A DNA stretch of 64,000 nucleotides from CAVUEG01 sp963740525 (GTDB taxonomy: Bacteria; Actinomycetota; Actinomycetes; Propionibacteriales; Nocardioidaceae), in NCBI GenBank assembly GCA_963740525.1, contig CAVUEG010000006.1, positions 62,001-126,000 on the forward strand, read 5' to 3'. Below, piece by piece: positions 28,124 through 36,144 of this stretch (its first letter is position 1; every line of letters starts with the position of its first letter). The notes beneath the pieces were generated by a model. That model was given only the letters and a program-made list of their open reading frames with translations. It did not search any database and was not told the origin of the DNA. Position numbers and translations under genes: made by a program.

Positions 28124-28175
28124 CCGCAGCGAGGGGGTCCGGCGGTCTCCCTAGGAGGGGCGAACCTCGCTGCGG
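28124..28175 (-). promoter_or_regulatory. Attenuator hairpin upstream of leuA
   Basis: CCGCAGCGAGG (28165-28175 on the minus strand) pairs perfectly with CCTCGCTGCGG (28124-28134). The upstream arm overlaps the leader-peptide codons just after the Leu triplet and can alternatively fold locally (CGCTG/CAGCG), giving the competing structures expected of attenuation. Confidence 0.7.
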
Positions 28176-28204
28176 CAGCGAAGGAGAAGCTGTCGCGTCC
28201 ACAT
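28151..28204 (-). CDS. leuL: leuA leader peptide (17 aa)
   Basis: Reads MWTRQLLLRCRSEVRPS and stops 69 bases before leuA. GGAGG lies six bases before its ATG. Three consecutive Leu codons (CTT CTC CTT) are followed by Arg and Cys codons. CTT is uncommon at this GC content, so leucine shortage should stall the ribosome here. The run and the length match leader peptides described for actinobacterial leuA genes. Confidence 0.8.
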   Translation of the reverse strand: MWTRQLLLRCRSEVRPS

Positions 28205-28324
28205 GAGACCTCCACGATAGACCCTCGGTCCAGGAGGGCGAACCCGTCTCCCGCCCCTCGGACCGGCCGGGCTGACCTCGCGACCGACGGCCGCGGTCCG
28301 GAATCCCTCGTGTTCAATGGCGAC

Positions 28325-29320
28325 ATGCGCATCGAGAGGGTCGACCCGCAGCAGCTGGACCTCGAGACGGCCGACTCCGTCGCGGCGGTCTTCACGGCCT
28401 GCGAGGAGGCGGACGGCGTTCCGGGGCAGCCGAGGACCGGTGCTGGCCTGCTCACCTCGCGTCGCCTGGGCTCGGAGATGAAGCCGGTCGACGCGATGTT
28501 CCTCGCGTACGACGGTGACCGCGTCGTGGGCGAGGCCATCGTCGAGCTCCCCTGGCGGGACAACCGTGACGCCGCCTATGTCTCCGTCCGGGTGCACCCG
28601 GACGTCCGGCGGCGCGGCCTCGGGTCGCAGCTCTGGGAGCAGGCCCTGGCCGTCGCCGCCGACGCGTCCCGCAGCCGGATCCAGACCGGCGCGTGGCTGG
28701 GAGGGGTCGGTGCGGACATCCTCGACCGGGCCGGGTTCACCCGCACCGGCGTCGGGGTGATCCGCCGCATCGACCTGCACGAGACTCCGCCCGGCACCTG
28801 GGACCGACTCCACGCGGAGGCGGCGCCGTACGCCACCGACTACGAGCTGACGAGGTACGTCGGTTCGACCCCTCCCGAGCTCCAGGACGCGGTCGTCCGG
28901 CTCCACGAGGCCATCGCAGACGCCCCCTCCAACGACCCGAAGAACGAGCCCGACGTCTGGGACGCCGACCGGCTGGAGACCTACGAGCAGGCCATGGCCG
29001 GTCGTCGCCAGACGCTCTACCGGGTGCTCGCTCGGCACAAGGGCTCCGGCGAGCTCGCGGGCCACACGCTCCTGTGTCTCAACGAGTTCTCCCCCACCGA
29101 GGCCTTCCAGGAGGACACCACGGTGCTCCGGGAGCATCGGGGCCACCGGCTCGGTCTGCTGCTGAAGACCACGATGCTCGCCTGGGTGAGCGCCCAACGT
29201 CCCGAGCTACAGGTGATCGACACCTGGAACGGAGCCACGAACCATCACATGATCGCGATCAACGAGCGCCTCGGAGCCACCGTCGTCGCCCGTCGGCAGA
29301 CCTTCCGACTGGACCGCTGA
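28325..29320 (+). CDS. Tandem GNAT-family N-acetyltransferase
   Basis: 331 aa with two GNAT folds. The first has the acetyl-CoA loop VRVHPDVRRRGLGSQLWE at about 93-110; the second has EHRGHRLGLLLKTTML at about 270-285 and the closing NEFSPTEAF/TWNGATNHHMIAINERLG. The arrangement recalls mycothiol synthase MshD, but the MshD signature residues were not recognised, so a different acyl acceptor is more likely. The ATG at 28325 follows GGCGAC with no strong ribosome-binding site. The gene is divergent from leuA and separated by two bases from the next gene, suggesting an operon. Confidence 0.85.
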   Translation: MRIERVDPQQLDLETADSVAAVFTACEEADGVPGQPRTGAGLLTSRRLGSEMKPVDAMFLAYDGDRVVGEAIVELPWRDNRDAAYVSVRVHPDVRRRGLGSQLWEQALAVAADASRSRIQTGAWLGGVGADILDRAGFTRTGVGVIRRIDLHETPPGTWDRLHAEAAPYATDYELTRYVGSTPPELQDAVVRLHEAIADAPSNDPKNEPDVWDADRLETYEQAMAGRRQTLYRVLARHKGSGELAGHTLLCLNEFSPTEAFQEDTTVLREHRGHRLGLLLKTTMLAWVSAQRPELQVIDTWNGATNHHMIAINERLGATVVARRQTFRLDR

Positions 29321-29322
29321 CC

Positions 29323-29823
29323 GTGGCCCGTCTGCTGGTCGTCCACCACTCGCCCACGTCGTCGGTGAGGCGACTCACCGACGCCGTCGTGGCTGGTGCC
29401 AACGACGAGGCCATCGGCGGCGTGGAAGTGGTGGTGCGCGAGGCGTTGAGCGCGAACGCCGGCGACGTGCTGGCCGCCGATGGCTTCGTGCTCGGCACGA
29501 CGGCCAACTTCGGCTACATGTCCGGGGCCCTGAAGCACTTCTTCGACTCGATCTTCCTGCAGGCCGGTGGGGCACTCTCCGACAGCGGGGGCGCGGGCAC
29601 GGCCACCGGGTCGGGCAAGCGACCGTTCGGGCTGTACGTGCACGGTCGCTACGACACCACCGGGGCCGTGCGCTCCGTGCTCTCGATCGTGGGAGCGCTG
29701 CCGTGGAAGCAGGCCGCGGAGATCCTCGACGTCCTCGGTGACGTCGAGGAGTCGCACCTCGAAGCCGCCTACGACCTCGGCGGGACCGTTGCGGCACTGG
29801 TGGAGTCCGGCACCACCCAGTAG
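29323..29823 (+). CDS. Flavodoxin-like NAD(P)H-dependent oxidoreductase
   Basis: 166 aa. The FMN phosphate loop is in LLVVHHSPTSSVRRLTDAV at the N-terminus, and the second flavin loop is FVLGTTANFGYMSGALKHFFD (about 55-75), as in flavodoxin/FMN-reductase family proteins. A Gly/Ser-rich insert (about 84-100) precedes FGLYVHGRYDTTGA. The GTG start is two bases after the GNAT stop, so translation is likely coupled. Electron donor and acceptor unknown. Confidence 0.85.
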   Translation: MARLLVVHHSPTSSVRRLTDAVVAGANDEAIGGVEVVVREALSANAGDVLAADGFVLGTTANFGYMSGALKHFFDSIFLQAGGALSDSGGAGTATGSGKRPFGLYVHGRYDTTGAVRSVLSIVGALPWKQAAEILDVLGDVEESHLEAAYDLGGTVAALVESGTTQ

Positions 29824-29890
29824 TCCGGCGATCCGGGCATCGCGACGACGGTACGATCGCGGAACCGCACGCCGACCGAAAGCGCCGACG

Positions 29891-30694
29891 ATGTCCCGCC
29901 TGCTCGCCACGTTCGCTCTGCTCCTGGCAGCCGGGGCGGCCTGCACCACGGGCGCAGGCGACCCCCCGGCGAAGGCTGATGGCGGGCCTGTGCAGGCTCC
30001 GCTCGAGGCCCCGGCGCTCGGCGCCTGCCGGGTGCTGACACCGCAGGACACGGCCCGGCAGGACAACGCAACCGAGACCGTCGACTGCGGTGACCCGCAC
30101 ACGGCCGAGACCTTCACCGTCGGTACGTTCCCGACCTCGGTCTCTGGCCGTGGCTACCGCAGCCGCGCGCTCGGCCGCTTCATCTACGAGGAGTGCGGTC
30201 GCAGGTTCGCGAGGTTCGTCGGCGGCAACGAGAGCATGGTGCTGCGCTCCCTGGTGAGCTGGGCGTGGTTCCGGCCCACGCAGAGCGCCTGGTCCCAGGG
30301 GGCGCGCTGGTACCGCTGCGACATCGTCGGCGGCACTGAACGAGCCACGACGTACCGCGACCTGCCCACCACTGCCAAGAACCTGCTCGGCGGCAAGCCG
30401 GACGACCGCTGGCTCGCCTGCGTCGACGGCTCCTCGGTCACCGGCTCGGAGAAGATCCCCTGCACCGAACAGCACACGTGGCGGGCCGTGACCACGATCA
30501 AGCTCGGCGACGACAAGGATCGGTACCCCGGCGACCGGCTGGTGGAGGTGCGCTCGCGCGACTTCTGCTCCGACTCGGTCGGGGCCTGGCTCAACTACCC
30601 ACTCGGTTACAGCTTCGGCTACACGTGGTTCCACGAGGCTGAGTGGCGGGCCGGGAACCGGCGCTCGATCTGCTGGGCGAAGACGGACCAGTGA
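29891..30694 (+). CDS. Septum-formation-family lipoprotein, copy 1
   Basis: 267 aa. The start MSRLLATFALLLAAGAACTTG gives a lipobox AAC, so the protein is probably lipid-anchored outside. The mature part carries paired blocks of the Septum_form type: GACRVLTP...VDCGDPHTAETFTVG, then WYRCDIVGG, KIPCTEQHTWRAVTTI and the closing YTWFHEAEWRAGNRRSICW. Conserved Cys spacing suggests several disulfides. The family is linked by name to septum formation, though direct function is poorly known. It overlaps the next gene, a paralogue, by four bases. Confidence 0.82.
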   Translation: MSRLLATFALLLAAGAACTTGAGDPPAKADGGPVQAPLEAPALGACRVLTPQDTARQDNATETVDCGDPHTAETFTVGTFPTSVSGRGYRSRALGRFIYEECGRRFARFVGGNESMVLRSLVSWAWFRPTQSAWSQGARWYRCDIVGGTERATTYRDLPTTAKNLLGGKPDDRWLACVDGSSVTGSEKIPCTEQHTWRAVTTIKLGDDKDRYPGDRLVEVRSRDFCSDSVGAWLNYPLGYSFGYTWFHEAEWRAGNRRSICWAKTDQ

Positions 30695-31611
30695 CGCCGA
30701 TGCTGCCGCCACGCCGCTCCCGGGGGCTGCTCACCGCCGTGCTCGTCACGGTGCTGGGCCTCGCGGCCCTGACCGCGTGCAAGCCGTCCGGGTCCCTGCT
30801 GAAGGGCGACGAGGGCGCCAGCGTGATGACGCCGGCTGCCTCGCCCTCCCCTTCGGCGGAGGAGTCGAAGTCACCGAGCCCGCCCCGCTCCCCCAGCCAC
30901 AGCGCCGCTCCCGGGCCGGACAGCGAGCCCGCTCCCCGCCGAGGCTCCTGCTACCGCCTGACCTACGACGCCGCCGCCCTGCCCACGAGCGACGAGCCCC
31001 CGGTGAGCTGCCGTGGCACGCACACGACGTACACGTTCCGGGTCGGCACCCTGGACACCTTCGTCGGAGGGCACCTCCTGGCGGTCGACTCACACGCGGT
31101 CGAGTCGCAGCTCTCCAGCACCTGCCCGACCCGGCTCGCCGCGCTCCTGGGTGGGTCCGTCGAGGACCGGGCGCTCTCGATGTTCAAGACCGTCTGGTTC
31201 CGGCCGACCGTGCCCGCCTCCGATGCCGGGGCGCGCTGGTACCGCTGCGACCTGGTGGCCTTGCGGGGGCAGGGGCGGCTCGCCCCACTTCCCACGCGAC
31301 CACGTGGAATCCTCGACCACCCGGCACGGGCCCGCAGGTTCGCTCTCTGCGCCACCGCTGCTCCCGGTGCCCCAGGCTTCTCCCGCGTGATCTGCTCGGA
31401 CCGCCACTCGTGGCGAGCGCTGGCGACGATCAGGCTCAAGGACGGCAACTGGCCGGGAGTGAGCACTGTCCGCAAGGCAGGCGAGGACCGCTGCCGCTCG
31501 ATCGTGCGGACCCGCGTCGGTGGCCTGAAGTTCAAGTTCGGCTGGGAGTGGCCGAGCCACGACCAGTGGGACGCCGGCCAACACTACGGCTACTGCTGGA
31601 CCTCGGACTGA
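30691..31611 (+). CDS. Septum-formation-family lipoprotein, copy 2
   Basis: 306 aa from the GTG at 30691 (GTGA overlap with copy 1); an ATG three codons later is an alternative. Signal GLLTAVLVTVLGLAALTAC gives the lipobox LTAC. A long Ser/Pro/Glu linker (about 45-85) then leads into the same module as copy 1: GSCYRLTYDA, VSCRGTHTTYTFRVG, ARWYRCDLVAL, RVICSDRHSWRALATI, WPSHDQWDAGQHYGYCW. The two clearly arose by duplication and probably work together at the envelope. The stop abuts the era stop on the other strand without a gap. Confidence 0.82.
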   Translation: MTPMLPPRRSRGLLTAVLVTVLGLAALTACKPSGSLLKGDEGASVMTPAASPSPSAEESKSPSPPRSPSHSAAPGPDSEPAPRRGSCYRLTYDAAALPTSDEPPVSCRGTHTTYTFRVGTLDTFVGGHLLAVDSHAVESQLSSTCPTRLAALLGGSVEDRALSMFKTVWFRPTVPASDAGARWYRCDLVALRGQGRLAPLPTRPRGILDHPARARRFALCATAAPGAPGFSRVICSDRHSWRALATIRLKDGNWPGVSTVRKAGEDRCRSIVRTRVGGLKFKFGWEWPSHDQWDAGQHYGYCWTSD

Positions 31612-32544
31612 CTAGAAGCCGAGGCGGCGGAGCTGCCGCGGGTCCCGCTGCCAGTCCTTGGCGACCTTGACCCGCAGGTCCAGGTAGACCGGGGTGCCCA
31701 TGAGCGCCTCGATCTGCTTGCGTGCCTCCGCCCCGACATCGCGCAGCCGGCTGCCCTTGTGCCCGATCACGATGCCCTTCTGGGAGTCGCGCTCGACGAA
31801 CAGGTTGGCGTGGATGTCCAGCAGCGGACGGTCCGGGTCGCGGTCGGGACGCAGCGCCATCTCCTCGACCACGACCGCGATCGAGTGCGGGAGCTCGTCG
31901 TGGACCCCTTCGAGGGCGGCCTCGCGGATCAGCTCGGCGACGATCGCCTCCTCGGGAGAGTCGGACAGCTCACCGTCGGGGTAGAGCACGGGCCCCTCGG
32001 GAAGCAGACCCACCAGCAGGTCCTGCAGCAGCGCGACCTGGTCGCCGGACTTCGCCGAGACTGGCACGATCTCGGCCCACTCGGTGCCGGTGTCCTCTCC
32101 CAGCTTGGCGACGGACATCAGGTGCTGGGCCAGCTGGTCGGGCGTGGCCAGGTCGGTCTTCGTGACGACCGCGATCTTCGTCGTACGACGGGCCTTCGCG
32201 AGCTCCTGGACCAGGAACCGGTCCCCGGGGCCGACCTTCTCGTTGGCCGGGAAGCAGACGGCGACGATGTCGACCTCGGCCCAGGTCGTCTTGACGAGGT
32301 CGTTGAGGCGCTGACCGAGAAGCGTGCGTGGCCGGTGCAGCCCGGGGGTGTCGACGAGGATCAGCTGGGCGTCGGGGCGATGCACGATCCCGCGGACCAC
32401 GGTCCGCGTCGTCTGGGGCTTCGACGAGGTGATCACGACCTTGGTACCGACGATGGCGTTCGTCAGGGTCGACTTGCCGACGTTCGGCCGGCCGACGAAA
32501 CAGGCGAAGCCGCTGCGGTGCTCGGGGTCAGTCACGGGGTCCAT
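31612..32544 (-). CDS. era: GTPase Era
   Basis: Ribosome-assembly GTPase that binds 16S rRNA near its 3' end. Seen in 310 aa: G1 GRPNVGKS (18-25), G2 with TTRTV, G3 DTPG, G4 as TKTD in place of NKxD, and a C-terminal KH domain with GIVIGHKGSRLRDVG. The ATG at 32544 (MDPVTDPEH) was preferred because it lies just within the preceding gene's 3' end; upstream in-frame codons give a Thr/Pro tail without homology. In most actinobacteria era directly follows the cdd gene, whereas here about 5 kb of other genes intervene. Confidence 0.95.
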   Translation of the reverse strand: MDPVTDPEHRSGFACFVGRPNVGKSTLTNAIVGTKVVITSSKPQTTRTVVRGIVHRPDAQLILVDTPGLHRPRTLLGQRLNDLVKTTWAEVDIVAVCFPANEKVGPGDRFLVQELAKARRTTKIAVVTKTDLATPDQLAQHLMSVAKLGEDTGTEWAEIVPVSAKSGDQVALLQDLLVGLLPEGPVLYPDGELSDSPEEAIVAELIREAALEGVHDELPHSIAVVVEEMALRPDRDPDRPLLDIHANLFVERDSQKGIVIGHKGSRLRDVGAEARKQIEALMGTPVYLDLRVKVAKDWQRDPRQLRRLGF

Positions 32545-33352
32545 CCTGCCGCAGGGCGGCGTCGTCGTACTCATCCCAGATCTGCTCGTCGGTCTTGCCC
32601 GCCGCGCGACCGGCCCGGTAGATCGGTCCGGGGTCGACAGGAGCGGTCCGATCCGGCGCCCGCTTCCCGGCGACAGCGGCCCGCCAGTAGCCCATCACGT
32701 CGTACTCCCGCGGCGACAGCGCGCGCTCGTGGCGGAGGTACTTCCGGATCCCTCGCATCTGCGAGGACTCCCCGGCCATCCAGAAGTAGCCGCGGCCCTC
32801 GGGCCAGTCGATGTCCCGCACGACCTGCTCCAGGGCAGAGGAGCCCGATGGCGACTCGACCCAGCGCAGGTCGACGTCCGCGTCGACGTAGTCCGGCATC
32901 GGACCGTCGGGAACCTCGACGTACGCCGTGACCGGGAGGTCGGGGCGGGTGCGCGTCACCGTCCGGGCGATCCGCGCCACGGCGGGGACTGCCGTCAGGT
33001 CGCCCACCACCAGCAGCCAGGTGGCGTCCTCGGGCATCGCGAAGGAGCCGCGAGGGGCGCTCAGCGTGACCCTCTGGCCGACGCAACCGCTCTGGGCCCA
33101 CTCGGTGACGAGGCCCCGCTCGTGCACGACCACGTCCAGGACCAGGTCGGTGCCGTCCCACGAGCGCACCGTGTAGTAGCGCGTCTGGTGCTGACCCGGC
33201 ACGGTCAGCGCGACCCATTCGTCGGGGACCCCCGTGCTTGCGAACCCGCTCAGGCCGTCACCGACGAGGGTGAGGCGGAGCAGGTGGTCACCGAGGCGGT
33301 CGACCGAGGCTACCTCGGCGGAGAAGTGCTGGGCATCGGCGCGGGACGTCAC
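32528..33352 (-). CDS. Siderophore-interacting protein (FAD-dependent ferric reductase type)
   Basis: 274 aa with the SIP fold: FAD-binding barrel (TRYYTVRSWDGTDLVLDVVVHERG, including the RxYT-type flavin motif, about 58-82), GPASFAM-like SAPRGSFAMPED, then the NAD(P)H domain (TWLLVVGDLTAVPAVARI) and C-terminal YFWMAGESSQMRGIRKYL and YWR. Such proteins reduce ferric-siderophores in the cytoplasm. No siderophore transporter lies nearby. The stop overlaps the era start by 17 bases, so the two are probably co-expressed, an unusual partner for era. Confidence 0.9.
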   Translation of the reverse strand: MTSRADAQHFSAEVASVDRLGDHLLRLTLVGDGLSGFASTGVPDEWVALTVPGQHQTRYYTVRSWDGTDLVLDVVVHERGLVTEWAQSGCVGQRVTLSAPRGSFAMPEDATWLLVVGDLTAVPAVARIARTVTRTRPDLPVTAYVEVPDGPMPDYVDADVDLRWVESPSGSSALEQVVRDIDWPEGRGYFWMAGESSQMRGIRKYLRHERALSPREYDVMGYWRAAVAGKRAPDRTAPVDPGPIYRAGRAAGKTDEQIWDEYDDAALRQDGPRD

Positions 33353-33376
33353 CCGGGCAAGGGTAGGCGAGCCCGG

Positions 33377-34138
33377 TCAGTCAGCGGCGACGGGCGTCGC
33401 CGTGGTGGTCGCGGAGGGAGCGGGTTCGCTGGGGGCGGGCTCGCTCGGTGCCGGTTCGTGGGTGGGCGAGGGCGTGGGCGAGGGCGTCGGCGTGGGCGTG
33501 GGCGCGGTGACCGGCGAGACCGGGATCGTCTCGCCGTCGGTGCCGTTCCCGGCCCCGTTCCCCGTCGGGCTGGGTGAGGGCGAGGGCGTGCCCGACGACC
33601 CGCTCGTGGGACTGGATCCAACGCTGGGACCCGCCTGGTTTCCACCGGGGGTGAGGCCGCCGGTCGGGCTCGCGGTGGCACCGGTTGTCGGGGCGGTCAG
33701 GCCCGTGGGGTCCGCCGAGGCGGCCGGGGAGGGCGTGAGGCGGGACTCCGGGTCAGCGCCGGTCGACTCCCCGTCCAGGGTGCCGGGCACGATGGCAGGT
33801 GCCCCGGGACCGGGCTCGGGGGCGCTGTCGGCCGACGGCTCAGGGAACTGGAAGGGCAGGTAGCGGTGCGAGAAGTCGTGGACCACGGACTGGAGCGGAG
33901 CCGGTAGCTCGTTGGCCGCTGCCGCCCAGCTCGTGCTCGCCACGCCGAGGAAGGCCACGGTGGAGGCGCCGCTCACCAGCCAGGTGCGCCGGGTTGCGCG
34001 CACCAGCGGGGACCCCGCCAGCAGGGCGGCCAGCTCCGAGCTCGGCACGGGTGCCGGACCGGAGCCCAGCGCACGAAGCTGCACGAGCAGCTCGCGCAGG
34101 CCGTCGCTGTCGGCCATCGCCATCACGTCGTCGGTCAC
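33377..34138 (-). CDS. Membrane protein with low-complexity exterior tail, probable anti-sigma-like partner
   Basis: 253 aa. The N-terminal part (about 1-50) is cytoplasmic and helical (LRELLVQLRALGSGP). One hydrophobic segment follows at about 52-75 (WLVSGASTVAFLGVASTSW). The rest is extracytoplasmic and almost wholly Pro/Ser/Thr/Gly, ending in PTPTPTPSPTPSP and three EPAPS units. Its GTG overlaps the sigma-factor stop by four bases, so it should be co-translated. The topology fits an anti-sigma regulator or a wall-spanning sensor, but no zinc-binding anti-sigma motif is present; the role is inferred from context. Confidence 0.7.
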   Translation of the reverse strand: MTDDVMAMADSDGLRELLVQLRALGSGPAPVPSSELAALLAGSPLVRATRRTWLVSGASTVAFLGVASTSWAAAANELPAPLQSVVHDFSHRYLPFQFPEPSADSAPEPGPGAPAIVPGTLDGESTGADPESRLTPSPAASADPTGLTAPTTGATASPTGGLTPGGNQAGPSVGSSPTSGSSGTPSPSPSPTGNGAGNGTDGETIPVSPVTAPTPTPTPSPTPSPTHEPAPSEPAPSEPAPSATTTATPVAAD

Positions 34139-34680
34139 GTCGCCACTTCCCCACGGAGGTACATCTCACGCATGGCGACCAGTGCCCGGCGCTGCAGCTG
34201 CTTGACAGCGCCGGTCGACTTGCCGAGGGCATTGGCGGTCTCCTCGAGAGACAGGTCTGCGACCGTCCTCATGAGCAACACCGTCCTTTGGTCCTCACCG
34301 AGGCAGGAGAGCGCGTGATCGAGATGGGCCGTGCCCGTCTCGAGGAACTCGCCTTCTGCCGACTGTGAGCGACGCAGGTCCGTGTCGGCGTCGTACGTCG
34401 ACATCCGGGGCCGCCTGGCTCGCCGACGGTGCTCGTCGACGACCCGGGCATGAGCCACGGAGAAGACGAAGGTACGAAGACCTTCGACCCCACCTTTGAG
34501 ACCACGCAGTTTCGGAATCACCTGGAGGAACACGTCATTCGTGAGTCCCTCAGGATCCTCCGACCCGCGTGCTCGCAAGTAGCCGACGACCTTGGGGGAG
34601 AGAATGGAGTAGACCGACGACAGAGCATCCGGCACGCCCGCTGCAGCGCGTCGGACCATGTCCTCGTCCAGCCCATCCAT
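34135..34680 (-). CDS. ECF-type RNA polymerase sigma factor
   Basis: 181 aa. Region 2 runs from about 15 to 85 (LSPKVVGYLRARGSEDPEGLTNDVFLQV; the -10 recognition helix ends in FVFSVAHARVVDEHRRR), and region 4 from about 115 to 175 (LGEDQRTVLLMRTVADLSLEETANALGKSTGAVKQLQRRAL). GAGGGGG precedes the ATG. It forms an operon with the downstream membrane protein. Upstream, a perfect 11-bp hairpin (34701-34730) and a second inverted repeat (34762-34782) lie in the presumed leader. Its target promoter is not evident. Confidence 0.9.
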   Translation of the reverse strand: MDGLDEDMVRRAAAGVPDALSSVYSILSPKVVGYLRARGSEDPEGLTNDVFLQVIPKLRGLKGGVEGLRTFVFSVAHARVVDEHRRRARRPRMSTYDADTDLRRSQSAEGEFLETGTAHLDHALSCLGEDQRTVLLMRTVADLSLEETANALGKSTGAVKQLQRRALVAMREMYLRGEVAT

Positions 34681-34700
34681 CCGGCCCCCTCGATTTCCGG

Positions 34701-34730
34701 GATGGGGAAGGTCCGCTGCCCTTCCCCATC
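34701..34730 (-). terminator. 11-bp hairpin between the tmsB-like gene and the sigma factor
   Basis: GATGGGGAAGG (34701-34711) pairs perfectly with CCTTCCCCATC (34720-34730) around an 8-nt loop, 20 bases before the sigma ATG. It may terminate tmsAB or structure the sigma mRNA leader. A second inverted repeat, CCGTTCC/GGAACGG, is at 34762-34768 and 34776-34782. Confidence 0.5.
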
Positions 34731-34857
34731 ACCGAAACCGGCGATTTTCCGCTTTAGGCCGCCGTTCCCGAGTTCGGAACGGACATGGATCGCTCATGTA
34801 GGTGATCGTTCGGCCTGCCCCGAAGGTTACGCGGGTGGGGATGTTTTGTGGCCGAGT

Positions 34858-36144
34858 TCAGGAAAGCCAGCCGAGCCGGAGGGGGAAGCCCGCATCCCCC
34901 GTGGCATCCGGGAGTACGGCGAGCACCTGGTGCAGCTGGATCTCGTTGCGCTCGAAGCCCATCCGCGACCCCGCCATGTAGAGCCCCCACACCCTGGCCG
35001 TTCCCTCGCCCACCTCTGCGACCGCCTCGTCCCAGTGCTCGACGAGGTTCTCGCACCACCCGGTCAACGTGAGCGCGTAGTGCTCGCGCAGGTTCTCCTC
35101 GTGGCGCACCTCGAGGCCGGCATCCTGGATCGAGGTGATGATCCGGCCCGACCCGGTCAGCTCCCCGTCGGGGAAGACGTAGCGGTCGATGAACGCACCG
35201 GTCTCCGTCGGCCGGTTCGTCGGCCGCGTGATGCAGTGGTTCAGGAGCCGGCCGCCGGGACGCAGGTGATCCCGGATGAAGCCGAAGTACGCCGGGTAGT
35301 TGCGGATCCCGATGTGCTCGGTCAGTCCGATCGAGCTGATCGCGTCGAAACCGGTCTCAGAGACCTGGCGGTAGTCCTGGTGGCGGATCGTCCCCCGGTC
35401 GGCCAGCCCCTCCCGCTGCAGCCGCTCCTGGCCCCAGGCAGCCTGCTCGGCCGACAGCGTGACCCCGATGGCGGTCACGCCGTAGTGCCGCACCGCGTGG
35501 CGCACCATGCCGCCCCACCCGCACCCGAGGTCGAGCAGCCGCTGCCCGGGCTCGAGGCCCAGCTTGCGGCAGACGAGGTCGTACTTCTCGTCCTGCGCCT
35601 CCTCCAGGGAGGCGTCGGGCTTCGGGAAGACCGCACACGTGTAGGTCATCGACGGGCCAAGGACCAGCTCGTAGAAGCGGTTGGAGACGTCGTAGTGGTG
35701 TGAGATCGCCACGGCGTCCCGGGTGAGCGAGTGGCGCACACCCTCGACCGCCCGGCGCCACCTCGGCAGGTGCTCCTGCGGTGGTGGAGGAGGCGGCTTG
35801 AGGTGGGAGACGCCCAGGCCGCGGACCAGCTTGAGGGCCTCCGCCGGGGTCGGACGGCGCACCCGGTCGCGCTCCGCCATGATCGTGAGCAGGGGGTAGG
35901 GGTCGCCGGGGTGCACGCCGGTGACCTCGAGGTCGCCGGCCACGTAGGCGCGAGCCAGGCCCAGGTCACCTGGAGCGGTGAGCAGGTAGGACAGCCCCCG
36001 CTCGGTCCGTAGGTGCATCGCGATCTGCGAGTCGGGGGGTCCCGCGCTGCTGCCGTCGTACGCCGTGAAGCGGAAGGGCAGCCCTCCCCTCATCAGCGAC
36101 TCGACAGCACCAGCGATGGTGATCGTGTCCGTGGTCATGCTCAT
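34858..36144 (-). CDS. tmsB: SAM-dependent fatty-acid methyltransferase of 10-methyl branched lipid synthesis
   Basis: CFA-synthase superfamily, 428 aa. Seen: HHYDVSN (149-155), the SAM loop LDLGCGWGG (204-212), VTLSAEQAAWGQERL and the ISSIGLTEHIG bicarbonate/active-site region. A short poly-Pro stretch (117-122) links the N-terminal lipid-binding part. Overlapping the FAD oxidoreductase upstream by ATGA, it fits TmsB/BfaB, which transfers a methylene from SAM to the double bond of oleoyl phospholipid to give 10-methylene-stearoyl. Alone it could be a cyclopropane synthase, but the pairing favours 10-methyl branching. Symbol by homology, not proven. Confidence 0.85.
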   Translation of the reverse strand: MSMTTDTITIAGAVESLMRGGLPFRFTAYDGSSAGPPDSQIAMHLRTERGLSYLLTAPGDLGLARAYVAGDLEVTGVHPGDPYPLLTIMAERDRVRRPTPAEALKLVRGLGVSHLKPPPPPPQEHLPRWRRAVEGVRHSLTRDAVAISHHYDVSNRFYELVLGPSMTYTCAVFPKPDASLEEAQDEKYDLVCRKLGLEPGQRLLDLGCGWGGMVRHAVRHYGVTAIGVTLSAEQAAWGQERLQREGLADRGTIRHQDYRQVSETGFDAISSIGLTEHIGIRNYPAYFGFIRDHLRPGGRLLNHCITRPTNRPTETGAFIDRYVFPDGELTGSGRIITSIQDAGLEVRHEENLREHYALTLTGWCENLVEHWDEAVAEVGEGTARVWGLYMAGSRMGFERNEIQLHQVLAVLPDATGDAGFPLRLGWLS

